A stretch of 17,091 nucleotides of DNA from an uncultured Clostridia bacterium. Its GTDB lineage: Bacteria > Bacillota > Clostridia > TANB77 > CAG-508. Within the stretch, counting starts at the first letter, position 1, and each line of letters begins with the position of its first letter. Both the position numbers and the translations under genes were made by a program. The stretch is from the NCBI GenBank assembly GCA_944393455.1, contig CALYAH010000139.1:1-17091 (forward strand), read 5' to 3'. This document shows positions 1-7,192 of the stretch, one piece after another. Below the pieces are notes generated by a model. The model had not been told where the DNA came from. It saw nothing but the letters and a program-made list of their open reading frames with translations, and did not search any database.

Positions 1-1
1 C

Positions 2-1358
2 ATAGTGAATCTTGCACCAGCCAATACAAAAAAAGAAGGCTCTAGCTTTGACTTACCAATAGCAATAGGGATTTTAATAGCAAGTCGAAATATAGCAAAT
101 CCATATTTGGAAGAATTTTTAAAAGAAACAATATTTATAGGAGAGCTCTCTTTAAATGGTACTATTGAAAAGATAAATGGAGTTTTACCAATAGCAATAG
201 AAGCAAGGAAGATAGGAATTAAAAGAATTGTTTTATCTAAGCAAAATGCAAAAGAAATAGCAATTTTAGATGATATAGAAATATTGCCTGTTACACATTT
301 AAAAGAGATAGTAGAATATTTAAATGGAGAAGGCTATATAGAAAAAGAAAAGAGAAAAAAATTTTATTTGAAAGAAAAAGTTTTTTATGAGTTTGATTTT
401 TCAGAAGTAAAAGGTCAGGAAAATGTAAAAAGGGCATTAGAAATTTCAGCAGCAGGAGGACATAACTGTTTGTTAATTCGGCAGTCCCGGTTCAGGAAAA
501 ACTATGTTAGCAAGAAGATTACCAAGTATTTTACCTGATATTACTTTTAATGAGGCATTAGAAGTAACAAAAATTCATAGTGTTGCAGGATTATTATCAG
601 AAAATAATCCATTTGTTTTAACAAGGCCTTTTAGAAGTCCACATCATACTGTTACAATGGCTTCTTTAGTGGGAGGAGGAAGAAATCCAAAACCAGGAGA
701 AATTAGTTTAGCACATCATGGAGTTTTATTTTTAGATGAATTAACAGAATTTAATAGGAATATTTTAGAACTTTTAAGAGGTCCATTAGAAGATAAATGT
801 GTAACAATTAGTAGACTTAATATGGCAGTTACTTATCCATGCAATTTTATTTTTATGGCTAGTATGAATCCATGTCCATGTGGTTATTATGGTTCATCTG
901 ATAGAAATTGCAGTTGTAGTCAAGAGCAAATAAAAAAATATATGAACAAAGTTAGTGGTCCTCTTTTAGATAGAATTGATTTACATATTGAAGTAACAAG
1001 TGTGAGATATAAAGAGTTGGATAATTTACAAAAAGCAGAATCTTCAGAAAAAATAAGAGAAAGGGTAAATAAAGCAAGGAAAATCCAATTAAAAAGATAT
1101 GAAAAATATTCAATATTTTCTAATTCTGAGTTAACGCCAAAACTACTTGAGAAATATTGCAAATTAGAAGCAAATTGTAAAAAAATATTAGAAAATGCAT
1201 TTGAAAAATTAGGATTAAGTGCTAGAGCCTATGGAAGAATTTTAAAAGTAGCAAGAACAATAGCAGATTTAGATGAATCAGAAAAAATAAAAGTAAATCA
1301 TCTAGCAGAAGCAATTCAATACAGAAGCTTAGATAGAAAATATTGGGGAAAAATATAA
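2..1358 (+). CDS. comM: ComM/YifB family Mg-chelatase-like AAA+ ATPase, 5'-partial, needs a +1 frameshift
   Basis: ComM (YifB) is a hexameric AAA+ helicase that promotes branch migration when incoming DNA is integrated during transformation. Seen: the Lon-like N-terminal domain begins mid-domain (VNLAPANTKKEG, GTG at 5 is an internal Val), so roughly 55-60 residues lie outside the window. The Mg-chelatase ATPase domain has Walker A GSPGSGKT, Walker B GVLFLDELTEF, and the cysteine-rich NPCPCGYYG segment. The C-terminal domain carries LSARAYGRILKVARTIADLD. The first frame (2-478) ends ...GGHNCLLI and the rest (480-1358) starts GSPGSGKTMLARRLPS. The join requires skipping C479, and the codon there is CGG. 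Without the shift the protein ends at the TGA at 536-538, inside the P-loop region. Downstream sequence is intact and conserved for 292 residues, which argues against an old pseudogene. It is first in an operon with dprA and yraN. Confidence 0.93.
476..482 (+). other. Candidate +1 frameshift site ATT-C-GGC in comM
   Basis: Upstream reading gives TTA ATT CGG CAG. Skipping C479 gives TTA ATT GGC AGT CCC GGT, which is LIGSPG, the start of the family Walker A loop. The shift is exactly one base and restores the expected residues with no loss or gain. The extra C does not extend a homopolymer. It may be a recoding site at a CGG codon, a recent mutation or a sequence error. See the matching site at 7520-7526. 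Confidence 0.55.
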
Positions 1359-1374
1359 CAAGAGGTGAAGTAAT

Positions 1375-2238
1375 ATTTATAAAATTACAATCGAAGATAA
1401 AAAATATCCAGAAAGATTACGAAAAATAAAAAAACCACCAAATCAATTATATTTTGAGGGGAATATTGATTTATTAAATAGGAATATAATAGCAATTATA
1501 GGCTCAAGGAATTGTACAGAAAAAGGAAAAAAACTTGCTAAAAAGTTTGCAACAGAATTATCAGAACAAAATTTAGTAATAGCAAGTGGAATGGCTAAAG
1601 GAATTGATTCGATAGCACATAAAGCAACTATAAATGCAAAAGGAGAAACAATCGCAGTTTTAGGAAATGGGCTTAATTACATTTTCCCAGAAGAAAATGT
1701 GGGATTATATAAAGAAATTATAGAACAAGGAGGGCTAGTTATTACTGAATACCCACCTAATACAAAGGCAAGTTCGCAATATTTTTTACAAAGAAATAGG
1801 ATTGTTAGTGGTATTTCGATAGGAGTATTGGTCATAGAAGCAGCTTATAGAAGTGGGACAAGCGTTACAGCAAAGTTAGCAAGAATACAAAATAGAAAAT
1901 TATTTGTACTGCCACATGAAATTGATGATAAGTATGGTGTTGGAACTAATAAACTTATTAGAAAAGGAGCAATTTTAACTACTTCTACAAAAGAAATTAT
2001 TAATGAATTTGAATTCTTAACTTATAAAAATATACAAAAAAGAGAAAATAAAGCAAAAAAGAAAATAATAAAAAAGGAATATAAAGAAATATATGAGCTA
2101 ATAGAAGAAAAAGAAATAGGAGTAGATGAGCTTTGTATAAGGTCTAATAAAACAATTAAAGAAATTAATGAAATTGTATTTATGCTAGAAATAGAAGGTT
2201 ATATAAAAAAAGTTGCAGGAGGATATAAATGCATATAA
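1375..2238 (+). CDS. dprA: DprA, DNA-processing protein, apparent ATT start
   Basis: DprA binds incoming single-stranded DNA and loads RecA during natural transformation. From the ATT at 1375 the protein has 287 residues. The N-terminal segment YKITIEDKKYPERL is followed by a Rossmann-like domain with GSRNCTEKG (about 43-51), SGMAKGIDSIAHKAT (71-85), AVLGNGLNYIFP and the RNRIVSG/EAAYRSGTS/GVGTNKLIRKGA motifs. A short C-terminal winged-helix domain (about 237-287) follows. Homology runs upstream to 1378 in this frame, but there is no ATG, GTG or TTG until 1591, which lies inside the SGM-AKGID motif and would delete the first 72 residues. A Shine-Dalgarno GAGGTG at 1362-1367 sits 7 bases before the ATT, exactly where the family Met is expected. 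It starts 16 bases after comM and overlaps yraN by 10. Confidence 0.93.
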   Translation: MYKITIEDKKYPERLRKIKKPPNQLYFEGNIDLLNRNIIAIIGSRNCTEKGKKLAKKFATELSEQNLVIASGMAKGIDSIAHKATINAKGETIAVLGNGLNYIFPEENVGLYKEIIEQGGLVITEYPPNTKASSQYFLQRNRIVSGISIGVLVIEAAYRSGTSVTAKLARIQNRKLFVLPHEIDDKYGVGTNKLIRKGAILTTSTKEIINEFEFLTYKNIQKRENKAKKKIIKKEYKEIYELIEEKEIGVDELCIRSNKTIKEINEIVFMLEIEGYIKKVAGGYKCI

Positions 2239-2594
2239 ATCAAAAAAGAGGAAGAATCGGAGAAAATTTAGCATGTAAATATTTAGAAAAAAATGGATAT
2301 ACACTTATAGAAAGAAATTTTTATTGCAGGCAGGGAGAGATAGATATTGTGGCATGTGATAATATAAAAAAAGAATTAGTATTTTTTGAAGTAAAAACTC
2401 GTTCTGGTTTAAAGTATGGAAAAGCTTGTGAAGCGGTTAATAAGATGAAACGAAAACATATATTATCAGTTATTAAATATTACATATATAAAAACCATAT
2501 AAAAGGAGTGCCAATTAGAATAGATGTTATAGAAGTATATTTGAGCAATAGTAATTATAAAATAAATCATATAAAACAAGCTTTTATTAACTAA
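2229..2594 (+). CDS. yraN: YraN/UPF0102 family putative endonuclease
   Basis: A 121-residue protein, the usual family length, with the restriction-endonuclease-like fold signature: GRIGENLACKYLEKNGY (about 8-24), GEID (36-39) and FEVKTRSG (53-60), then YGKACEAVNKMKRKHI. These supply the E, D and ExK residues of a PD-(D/E)XK active site. The family's biological role is poorly defined, although it often lies beside dprA and ComM genes, as here. The ATG lies inside the last codons of dprA (10-base overlap), so translation is probably coupled. The GGAGGAT stretch at 2218-2224, within dprA, serves as ribosome binding site. Confidence 0.95.
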   Translation: MHINQKRGRIGENLACKYLEKNGYTLIERNFYCRQGEIDIVACDNIKKELVFFEVKTRSGLKYGKACEAVNKMKRKHILSVIKYYIYKNHIKGVPIRIDVIEVYLSNSNYKINHIKQAFIN

Positions 2595-2599
2595 AGTAC

Positions 2600-2628
2600 T
2601 TGCAAAATAAATGATATTTATATATAAT
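2600..2628 (+). promoter_or_regulatory. Sigma-A type promoter for the symporter gene
   Basis: TTGCAA at 2600-2605 and TATAAT at 2623-2628 are separated by 17 bases, just after the yraN stop. Transcription would start near 2635, giving a leader of about 55 bases before the ATG at 2692. The match is strong but not experimentally shown. Confidence 0.75.
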
Positions 2629-2640
2629 AATTCCAAATCC

Positions 2641-2662
2641 TAGAAATATAATTATATTTTTA
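2641..2662. repeat. Palindrome in the symporter leader, possible operator
   Basis: AAATATAATTATATTT at 2644-2659 is a perfect 16-bp palindrome, extended by two more pairs across one mismatch. It lies just downstream of the predicted transcription start and upstream of the ribosome binding site AAAGAGG. Such a position would suit a dimeric repressor, but an AT-only palindrome may arise by chance in this genome. Confidence 0.4.
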
Positions 2663-2691
2663 GTTGCCTTATAAAAGAAAGAGGTAGTATT

Positions 2692-3978
2692 ATGAAAAAA
2701 TTTTTATCAAATTACAAGTCAACAATTATTTTACTTGTTGCAATCATTGTTGGCGCTATTGTTGGAATTATATTCCAAGAAAAAGCAACAATTTTAAGTC
2801 CTTTAGGAGATTTATTCTTAAATCTTTTGTTAGTCATCATTGTACCACTTATATTCTTAACCATCACAACATCCATTGCAAAAATGAAACAACCTAAGAG
2901 ATTAGGTAACATTATGATAGCTATAATTGGTGTATTCCTATTCACATCTATTATTGCTGTTTTAATAGGTTTTGCTAGTACATATTTTGTTGAACTGGTA
3001 AAACCAGAAGATAGTGAAACAATTAGAGCATCTTTAGAGCAGACGAATCAAGACACAGAAGGTAGTGAGGAAACAGAAGAAGAGATGTCAATTGCAGACA
3101 GAACAGTTAATCTTTTAACTGTAAATGATTTTTCAAAATTATTATCTAAAGATAATATAATAGCATTGCTAGTATTTTCAGTTATATTTGGAATTGCAAT
3201 ATACATGTCTGGAGAAAAGGGAAAACCAGTATATGATTTTTTAGTTTCGGCTAATGTAATAGTGGGAAATGTTGTGAAGATTATAATGTACTATGCGCCA
3301 ATCGGTTTAGGATGCTATTTTGCATCTTTAGTAGGAAGCTTTGGAGCTTCAATAGCTGTTGGATATTTAAAAACATTTGTAATTTATACAGTAGTGGCAG
3401 TTGCTTTCTATTTTATTATATATACAATTTATGCATTTTTAGCAGGGGGAAAAGAAGGAATAAAATTATTTTGGAAGAATTGTATTCCATCTACAGTAAC
3501 AGCACTTGCAACTTGTTCTAGTGCAGCATCAATTCCTGTTAACATTGAATGTAGTAAAAAAATGGGAGTTCCAGATGATATAGCAGAGACAACTATACCT
3601 TTAGGAACAAGCTTTCATAAAGATGGTTCTATTATAGGTTCTGTATTTAAAATAATGTTTTTAGTGTGCCTATTTGGAACAAATGTACAAACAACAGGTA
3701 GTGTGATGGGAATATTAGGAGTAGCATTACTTGCAAACTTACTAATAACTGCGGTTCCAATTGGAGGGGGAACGATATCAGAAATGTTAATTATAACTAT
3801 GATGGGATATCCAGTAGCAGCACTTCCAATATTGACCATTATAGCTACAATTATAGATCCACCAGCTACAATGCTAAATGTAGTAGGAGATACAGTATCA
3901 TCTATGATGGTAGCAAGAATAGTGGATGGAAAGGACTGGATGAAACAAAGAAAAAAAGAAGAAAAAGATAAAGTATAA
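2692..3978 (+). CDS. Dicarboxylate/amino acid:cation symporter (DAACS, SDF family)
   Basis: A 428-residue membrane transporter of the GltP/GltPh fold that couples Na+ or H+ to uptake of an amino acid or dicarboxylate. Seen: hydrophobic helices through most of the protein, re-entrant hairpin 1 with TCSSAAS (274-280), TM7 with FHKDGS (308-313) where the family usually has NMDGT, hairpin 2 with VPIGGGT (355-361), and TM8 with DPPATMLNVVGD (389-400). The TM8 arginine that binds the acidic side chain in glutamate/aspartate carriers is not apparent; DPPAT stands where DRxRT is usual, so a neutral or other substrate is plausible. A glutamate-rich hydrophilic loop (about 104-135) precedes TM4. Start: ATG at 2692 with AAAGAGG upstream. 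It has its own promoter and terminator and is therefore probably monocistronic. Family certain, substrate unknown. Confidence 0.93.
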   Translation: MKKFLSNYKSTIILLVAIIVGAIVGIIFQEKATILSPLGDLFLNLLLVIIVPLIFLTITTSIAKMKQPKRLGNIMIAIIGVFLFTSIIAVLIGFASTYFVELVKPEDSETIRASLEQTNQDTEGSEETEEEMSIADRTVNLLTVNDFSKLLSKDNIIALLVFSVIFGIAIYMSGEKGKPVYDFLVSANVIVGNVVKIIMYYAPIGLGCYFASLVGSFGASIAVGYLKTFVIYTVVAVAFYFIIYTIYAFLAGGKEGIKLFWKNCIPSTVTALATCSSAASIPVNIECSKKMGVPDDIAETTIPLGTSFHKDGSIIGSVFKIMFLVCLFGTNVQTTGSVMGILGVALLANLLITAVPIGGGTISEMLIITMMGYPVAALPILTIIATIIDPPATMLNVVGDTVSSMMVARIVDGKDWMKQRKKEEKDKV

Positions 3979-3996
3979 AAATAGAAGATAAAGGAT

Positions 3997-4029
3997 AAAA
4001 AGTGAAACTTTATTATAGTTTCACTTTTT
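3997..4029. terminator. Bidirectional intrinsic terminator between the symporter gene and dgt
   Basis: AAAAAGTGAAACT at 3997-4009 pairs perfectly with AGTTTCACTTTTT at 4017-4029 (13 bp, 7-base loop). The stem ends in A and T runs on both sides, so it can terminate the + strand symporter and the converging minus-strand dgt. Confidence 0.9.
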
Positions 4030-4082
4030 AATTTATACTTTATAGTAAGTTATAAAAAATTATAAATCCTCATAGAAGTCTA

Positions 4083-5291
4083 CTAAAAACCAATTATTTC
4101 ATTGTATATTTCAATAGCAAAATTATCTGTCATTCCTGAAATATAAGATAAAATTGATTTTGTGAAATCTTTTTCGTTTTGATAGTCAAATACAATATTA
4201 TTTTTTAGTTTTAGTGTTTCTCTGTTACCAAAATCAGCGTAATTTTCTAAGAAATGATAGAAACCATAACCCAATTTTGGATAAGATTTCTTTAAAGTTT
4301 CTAAATTAGACAAAGTATTTTCAGAATCATAACAATTTTTTAAAGTATTATAAACTTCATGAATGACTAAATCAAAAAATCTCATAGATGGCTTCATGCG
4401 ATTGCTAAAATATATATTTTTATAATTGAAATCTTTAATTTTATTCATTAATTCAAATGCTTCATCTGAAAAACATAATCCTTTTTCAGGAGAAGAGTTT
4501 TCACATAGATCTGATACTAGGAAATTAATAATATTACTATTATTTAATTTTTTATCAGAAGAATTATAATTCAACAAATCATATAATTCTTGTAAATGAT
4601 TATCTAAAATACCTAAAGTAATAGCATCTTCAATATCACGCCCAATATAGGAAATCTTATCTGCGATTTTAACCACGCAACCTTCCCAAGTATAAGGAGA
4701 ATATTGACTTGGATAAGTATAATCTTTTAAATCAATAAATTCATCTCTTGGTATTAAAGCATTTTCATTTATTTCACCACAATGAGAAATAATTCCATCT
4801 CTAATTGCATATGTTAAGTTTAAGTTTTGTTTATAACCATCGTGAGATTCTAGAAGTTCAATAAAGTCAACAAAATCAAGACCATTTTTTTCGTGCCAAA
4901 AAGAAATACCTAAATCGTTTTTAGAAATTTGAGAAAGAATTTTTTCACCATTATGTCCAAAAGGACTATGACCTAAATCATGAGCAACTGCAATTGCTTT
5001 TGTAAGTTCAGTATTTAGTCCTAGATAACTCGCAATTGTATAACTTATAGATTCCACATGAGTTACATGTTCATTTCTTGTACAGATATGGTCGTTTTCG
5101 GGTGAAAAAAATACTTGTGTCTTATGTTTTAATCTTCGATAAGCATTAGAATGGATAATTCTATTATAATCTCTGTCAAAAGCAGTTCTAACATCAGAAT
5201 TTCTACTAACTAAAGGTACAATTCTACTAGTTGCATTTTCCCATTTTGGATTATTTGGCCTAATAGCATAATTTTGAAACAAATTTCTCAT
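4083..5291 (-). CDS. dgt: dGTPase-like HD-domain dNTP triphosphohydrolase
   Basis: Hydrolyses deoxynucleoside triphosphates to nucleoside plus triphosphate, tuning the dNTP pool. The 402-residue protein carries the HD-domain metal ligands: H75 in RNEHVTHVE, H104-D105 in AHDLGHSPFGH, and D211 in VKIADKISYIGRDIEDA. The N-terminal segment RTAFDRDYNRIIHSNAYRRLKHKTQVF is also typical of the family. Start: the frame is open for 9 more codons to 5318, but AGGAGGAT at 5296-5303 sits 4 bases before the ATG at 5291, which is therefore preferred. It is the only minus-strand gene in the window, diverging from the small ORF/tmk unit that also serves nucleotide metabolism. Which dNTP it prefers cannot be read from the sequence. 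Ends in TAG. Confidence 0.93.
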   Translation of the reverse strand: MRNLFQNYAIRPNNPKWENATSRIVPLVSRNSDVRTAFDRDYNRIIHSNAYRRLKHKTQVFFSPENDHICTRNEHVTHVESISYTIASYLGLNTELTKAIAVAHDLGHSPFGHNGEKILSQISKNDLGISFWHEKNGLDFVDFIELLESHDGYKQNLNLTYAIRDGIISHCGEINENALIPRDEFIDLKDYTYPSQYSPYTWEGCVVKIADKISYIGRDIEDAITLGILDNHLQELYDLLNYNSSDKKLNNSNIINFLVSDLCENSSPEKGLCFSDEAFELMNKIKDFNYKNIYFSNRMKPSMRFFDLVIHEVYNTLKNCYDSENTLSNLETLKKSYPKLGYGFYHFLENYADFGNRETLKLKNNIVFDYQNEKDFTKSILSYISGMTDNFAIEIYNEIIGF

Positions 5292-5323
5292 TTTAATCCT
5301 CCTAAAAATATTTATCAAATTTT

Positions 5324-5352
5324 AGTTTACAATAAAAGTTAATAAAAGTCTA
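5324..5352 (-). promoter_or_regulatory. Probable dgt promoter
   Basis: Read on the minus strand: TAGACT at 5352-5347 and TAAACT at 5329-5324, 17 bases apart, with TTG before the -10 as a partial extended element. Only the -10 box is a good match, so this is a moderate prediction. The stretch 5353-5470 shows nothing else recognisable. Confidence 0.45.
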
Positions 5353-5471
5353 GCGAACAACTGAGATTTTAAGAAAAATATTATTTATAAGAATTATTTT
5401 ATTACAATTAAGCATGAAGAGCAGTTTACTACTTAGAAAAAAACAAAATACAACTTAAATTTTAAAAGTAA

Positions 5472-5500
5472 TTGAAATTATATAGATAAAATAGTATAAT
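5472..5500 (+). promoter_or_regulatory. Promoter of the small ORF/tmk operon
   Basis: TTGAAA at 5472-5477 and TATAAT at 5495-5500 with a 17-base spacer. The start would fall near 5507, shortly before the GAAAGGAGAAGG ribosome binding site of the small ORF. Confidence 0.75.
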
Positions 5501-5525
5501 AATTTTGGCAAGAAAGGAGAAGGTA

Positions 5526-5639
5526 ATGTTTAATCTAGTAAAAGACGAATTTGAAGAAAATGCAGATGATATATTAAATACTATTAATAAAATGTTAGAA
5601 GAAAACAAACAAAAAGAAGAAAGAAAAGAGGAAGAATAA
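5526..5639 (+). CDS. Small acidic 37-residue protein upstream of tmk
   Basis: ATG at 5526 preceded by a good ribosome binding site (AAAGGAGAAGG, 5513-5523) encodes 37 residues beginning MFNLVKDEFEENADDILN and ending in a highly charged KQKEERKEEE tail. It is probably one amphipathic or coiled helix with no membrane segment or known motif. The stop (5637-5639) lies one base before the tmk ATG and the tmk ribosome binding site is inside this ORF, so translation is likely coupled. It may be a real small protein or a translational coupler for tmk. I do not recognise a family. Confidence 0.65.
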   Translation: MFNLVKDEFEENADDILNTINKMLEENKQKEERKEEE

Positions 5640-5640
5640 A

Positions 5641-6318
5641 ATGGGGAAATTATTTGTTATTGATGGAACAGATGGAAGTGGAAAACAAACACAATTTAAA
5701 AAGTTACAAGAAAGATTAACAGAAGATGAAGTAGATTTTAAGGTGGTAAGTTTTCCTAATTATGATAGTCCAAGTTCAGCATTAGTTAAAATGTATTTGT
5801 CAGGGGATTTTGGAAAAAATGCAAAAGAAATTAGTCCATATATTGCATCTACTTTTTATGCGGCAGATAGATATGCAACATTCCAAACAGGATACAAGGA
5901 GTATTACGAAAATGGAGGAATTATATTGGCAGATAGATATACTACTGCTAATATGGTACATCAGGCTGGAAAAATAGAAGACAAAGATGAAAGAAAAAAG
6001 TTTTTAGATTTGCTATGGGATTTTGAATTCAATTTGTATGGACTACCAGTACCATCAGAAGTCTTTTTCTTGAATATGCCAGTAGAAAAATCAGTAGAGT
6101 TAATGGCAAATAGAGAAAATAAATTTACACATGATACAAAAAAAGATATTCATGAAAGTGACAAAAATCACTTAATAGATGCATATGCAGCAGCTTGCGA
6201 AGTAGCAAAAAAATATAATTGGTATGAAATAAAATGTGTAGAAAATGATGAAATAAGAACTATAGAAGATATACATGAAGAAATTTATAAAGAAATAAAA
6301 AAACATATAAGTGATTAA
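5641..6318 (+). CDS. tmk: Thymidylate kinase
   Basis: Phosphorylates dTMP to dTDP with ATP, on the route to dTTP. The roughly 225-residue protein starts with FVIDGTDGSGKQTQ, the P-loop of a clostridial-type thymidylate kinase in which Gln takes the place of the usual Ser/Thr after the lysine and Thr follows it. Next come SFPNYDSPSSALV (dTMP side), FYAADRYA, and ILADRYTTANMVHQAG, which holds the DR[YF] motif near residues 99-101. The region around 155-180 is the lid and is followed by DAYAAACEVAKKYNW. It is the second gene after a 37-residue ORF, one base apart. Its opposite neighbour dgt acts on the same nucleotide pool. No convincing terminator is visible after it; 6319-6486 is A-rich with no gene seen. 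Confidence 0.93.
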   Translation: MGKLFVIDGTDGSGKQTQFKKLQERLTEDEVDFKVVSFPNYDSPSSALVKMYLSGDFGKNAKEISPYIASTFYAADRYATFQTGYKEYYENGGIILADRYTTANMVHQAGKIEDKDERKKFLDLLWDFEFNLYGLPVPSEVFFLNMPVEKSVELMANRENKFTHDTKKDIHESDKNHLIDAYAAACEVAKKYNWYEIKCVENDEIRTIEDIHEEIYKEIKKHISD

Positions 6319-6486
6319 AGCAATTTTTTTAAATAGTAGTATGAATAGAAAATTCAAGTATCAAGTGTTGCTAAAGAAAAACAAAGAAAAATAGAGAATA
6401 AACGAGAAAATAAGAGAAAAGTCAAAAAATAGACAAGTGTTCGAAAAGCAAAAAACAAATTGAACTAAAAACAAATCAAAAGAAAT

Positions 6487-6515
6487 TTGGAATATTTTTC
6501 TAAAAATGGTATACT
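6487..6515 (+). promoter_or_regulatory. Strong extended -10 promoter of the OLE RNA
   Basis: TTGGAA at 6487-6492, a 17-base spacer ending in TGG, and TATACT at 6510-6515. Predicted start near 6521-6522 is the first base of the first helix of the RNA. Confidence 0.8.
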
Positions 6516-6520
6516 ATATA

Positions 6521-7145
6521 TCGATGGTGCATTATTCTAGTCATACAAACTTTACGAGGGTGGGGCTAAAAATCCACTAAAGGGCACATCGTTGAAGTTT
6601 CTTGTTTATGCGCGAAATGCCAGTTTTGTGTGTATCCAGGGAGTAAAGAAGTTAGGGTATTATGTAATGGCATACATATGATCCCCTAGTTTCGTGGAGG
6701 CTTAAAAGAATTTTAAGTAAAACCTATGTTGAGTGCCAAGACACAAAATACATAGAGTAGCCTGTCTTGAGTGAGTGTATTGGGATTAATTTTTGCATAA
6801 GTAAAATTGACAATGGCCAAATTAATTTTACTTTTAGATTATGAAATTACAATTGCAAAAAAGACTAGTAAAGAAACAATGTGTGTTAAGGAAAACTTCT
6901 AGAATGTTTGCTTAAATCAATAGCATAGAAGTCTAGGGATTAAGGTACAGATTTAAGTGGCGATCTGGTGTCTGTCAAAATTAAGATAGATATTCTCCTT
7001 AATTGGAAACAGCTTAAGTAGTAATGCTTAAGCGGGGAATAGAGAAATTCAACCAGACCTAAACTGTAAAATTTACTTAGGCTTTGACCATCTAAACATA
7101 GAAAATAAATTGACAGTAAAATGTTTAATTTTGTGTCAATAGTAA
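6521..7145 (+). ncRNA. ole: OLE (ornate, large, extremophilic) RNA
   Basis: About 625 bases with no ORF, lying directly upstream of an OapA gene, which is the hallmark arrangement of OLE RNA. Visible helices: CGAT/ATCG plus GTGC/GCAC with one bulge (6522-6530 with 6584-6591); GTGG/CCAC (6560-6563 with 6574-6577); CTATGT/ACATAG (6724-6729 with 6750-6755); CAAGACA/TGTCTTG (6737-6743 with 6763-6769); a 10-bp AAGTAAAATT stem (6799-6808 with 6824-6833); ACTTCTA/TAGAAGT (6895-6901 with 6926-6932); CAGAT/ATCTG (6948-6952 with 6963-6967); GCTTAAG/CTTAAGC (7012-7018 with 7027-7033); and a long 3' hairpin (7109-7140). Known: OLE forms a ribonucleoprotein with OapA at the membrane and is linked to cold, alcohol and Mg2+ stress in a Halalkalibacterium species. 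Assignment rests on size, structure and neighbour, not on a covariance search. The exact 3' end is inferred. Confidence 0.85.
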
Positions 7146-7168
7146 TTAGGCAGATTTAATCTGCCTAA
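7146..7168 (+). terminator. Hairpin between OLE RNA and oapA, weak terminator or processing/attenuation stem
   Basis: TTAGGCAGAT at 7146-7155 pairs with ATCTGCCTAA at 7159-7168 (10 bp, 3-base loop TTA). The bases that follow (AAATTATTT) are only partly T-rich, so readthrough to oapA seems likely. It could set the ratio of RNA to mRNA or protect the RNA 3' end. Confidence 0.55.
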
Positions 7169-7192
7169 AATTATTTAAAAAAGGAGAAAAAA

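Noticed and set aside
504..1358. An independent 284-residue ATPase starting at ATG 504
   Set aside because: That ATG is within the P-loop (GKT-M), so the ORF is only the downstream half of comM.
5641..5700. Defective Walker A in thymidylate kinase (GSGKQT)
   Set aside because: Replacement of the first Ser/Thr with another residue followed by Thr is, as I recall, common in clostridial thymidylate kinases, so this is not a sign of inactivation.
6319..6486. Small gene between tmk and the OLE promoter
   Set aside because: Short A-rich frames only, with no ribosome binding site and no plausible protein.
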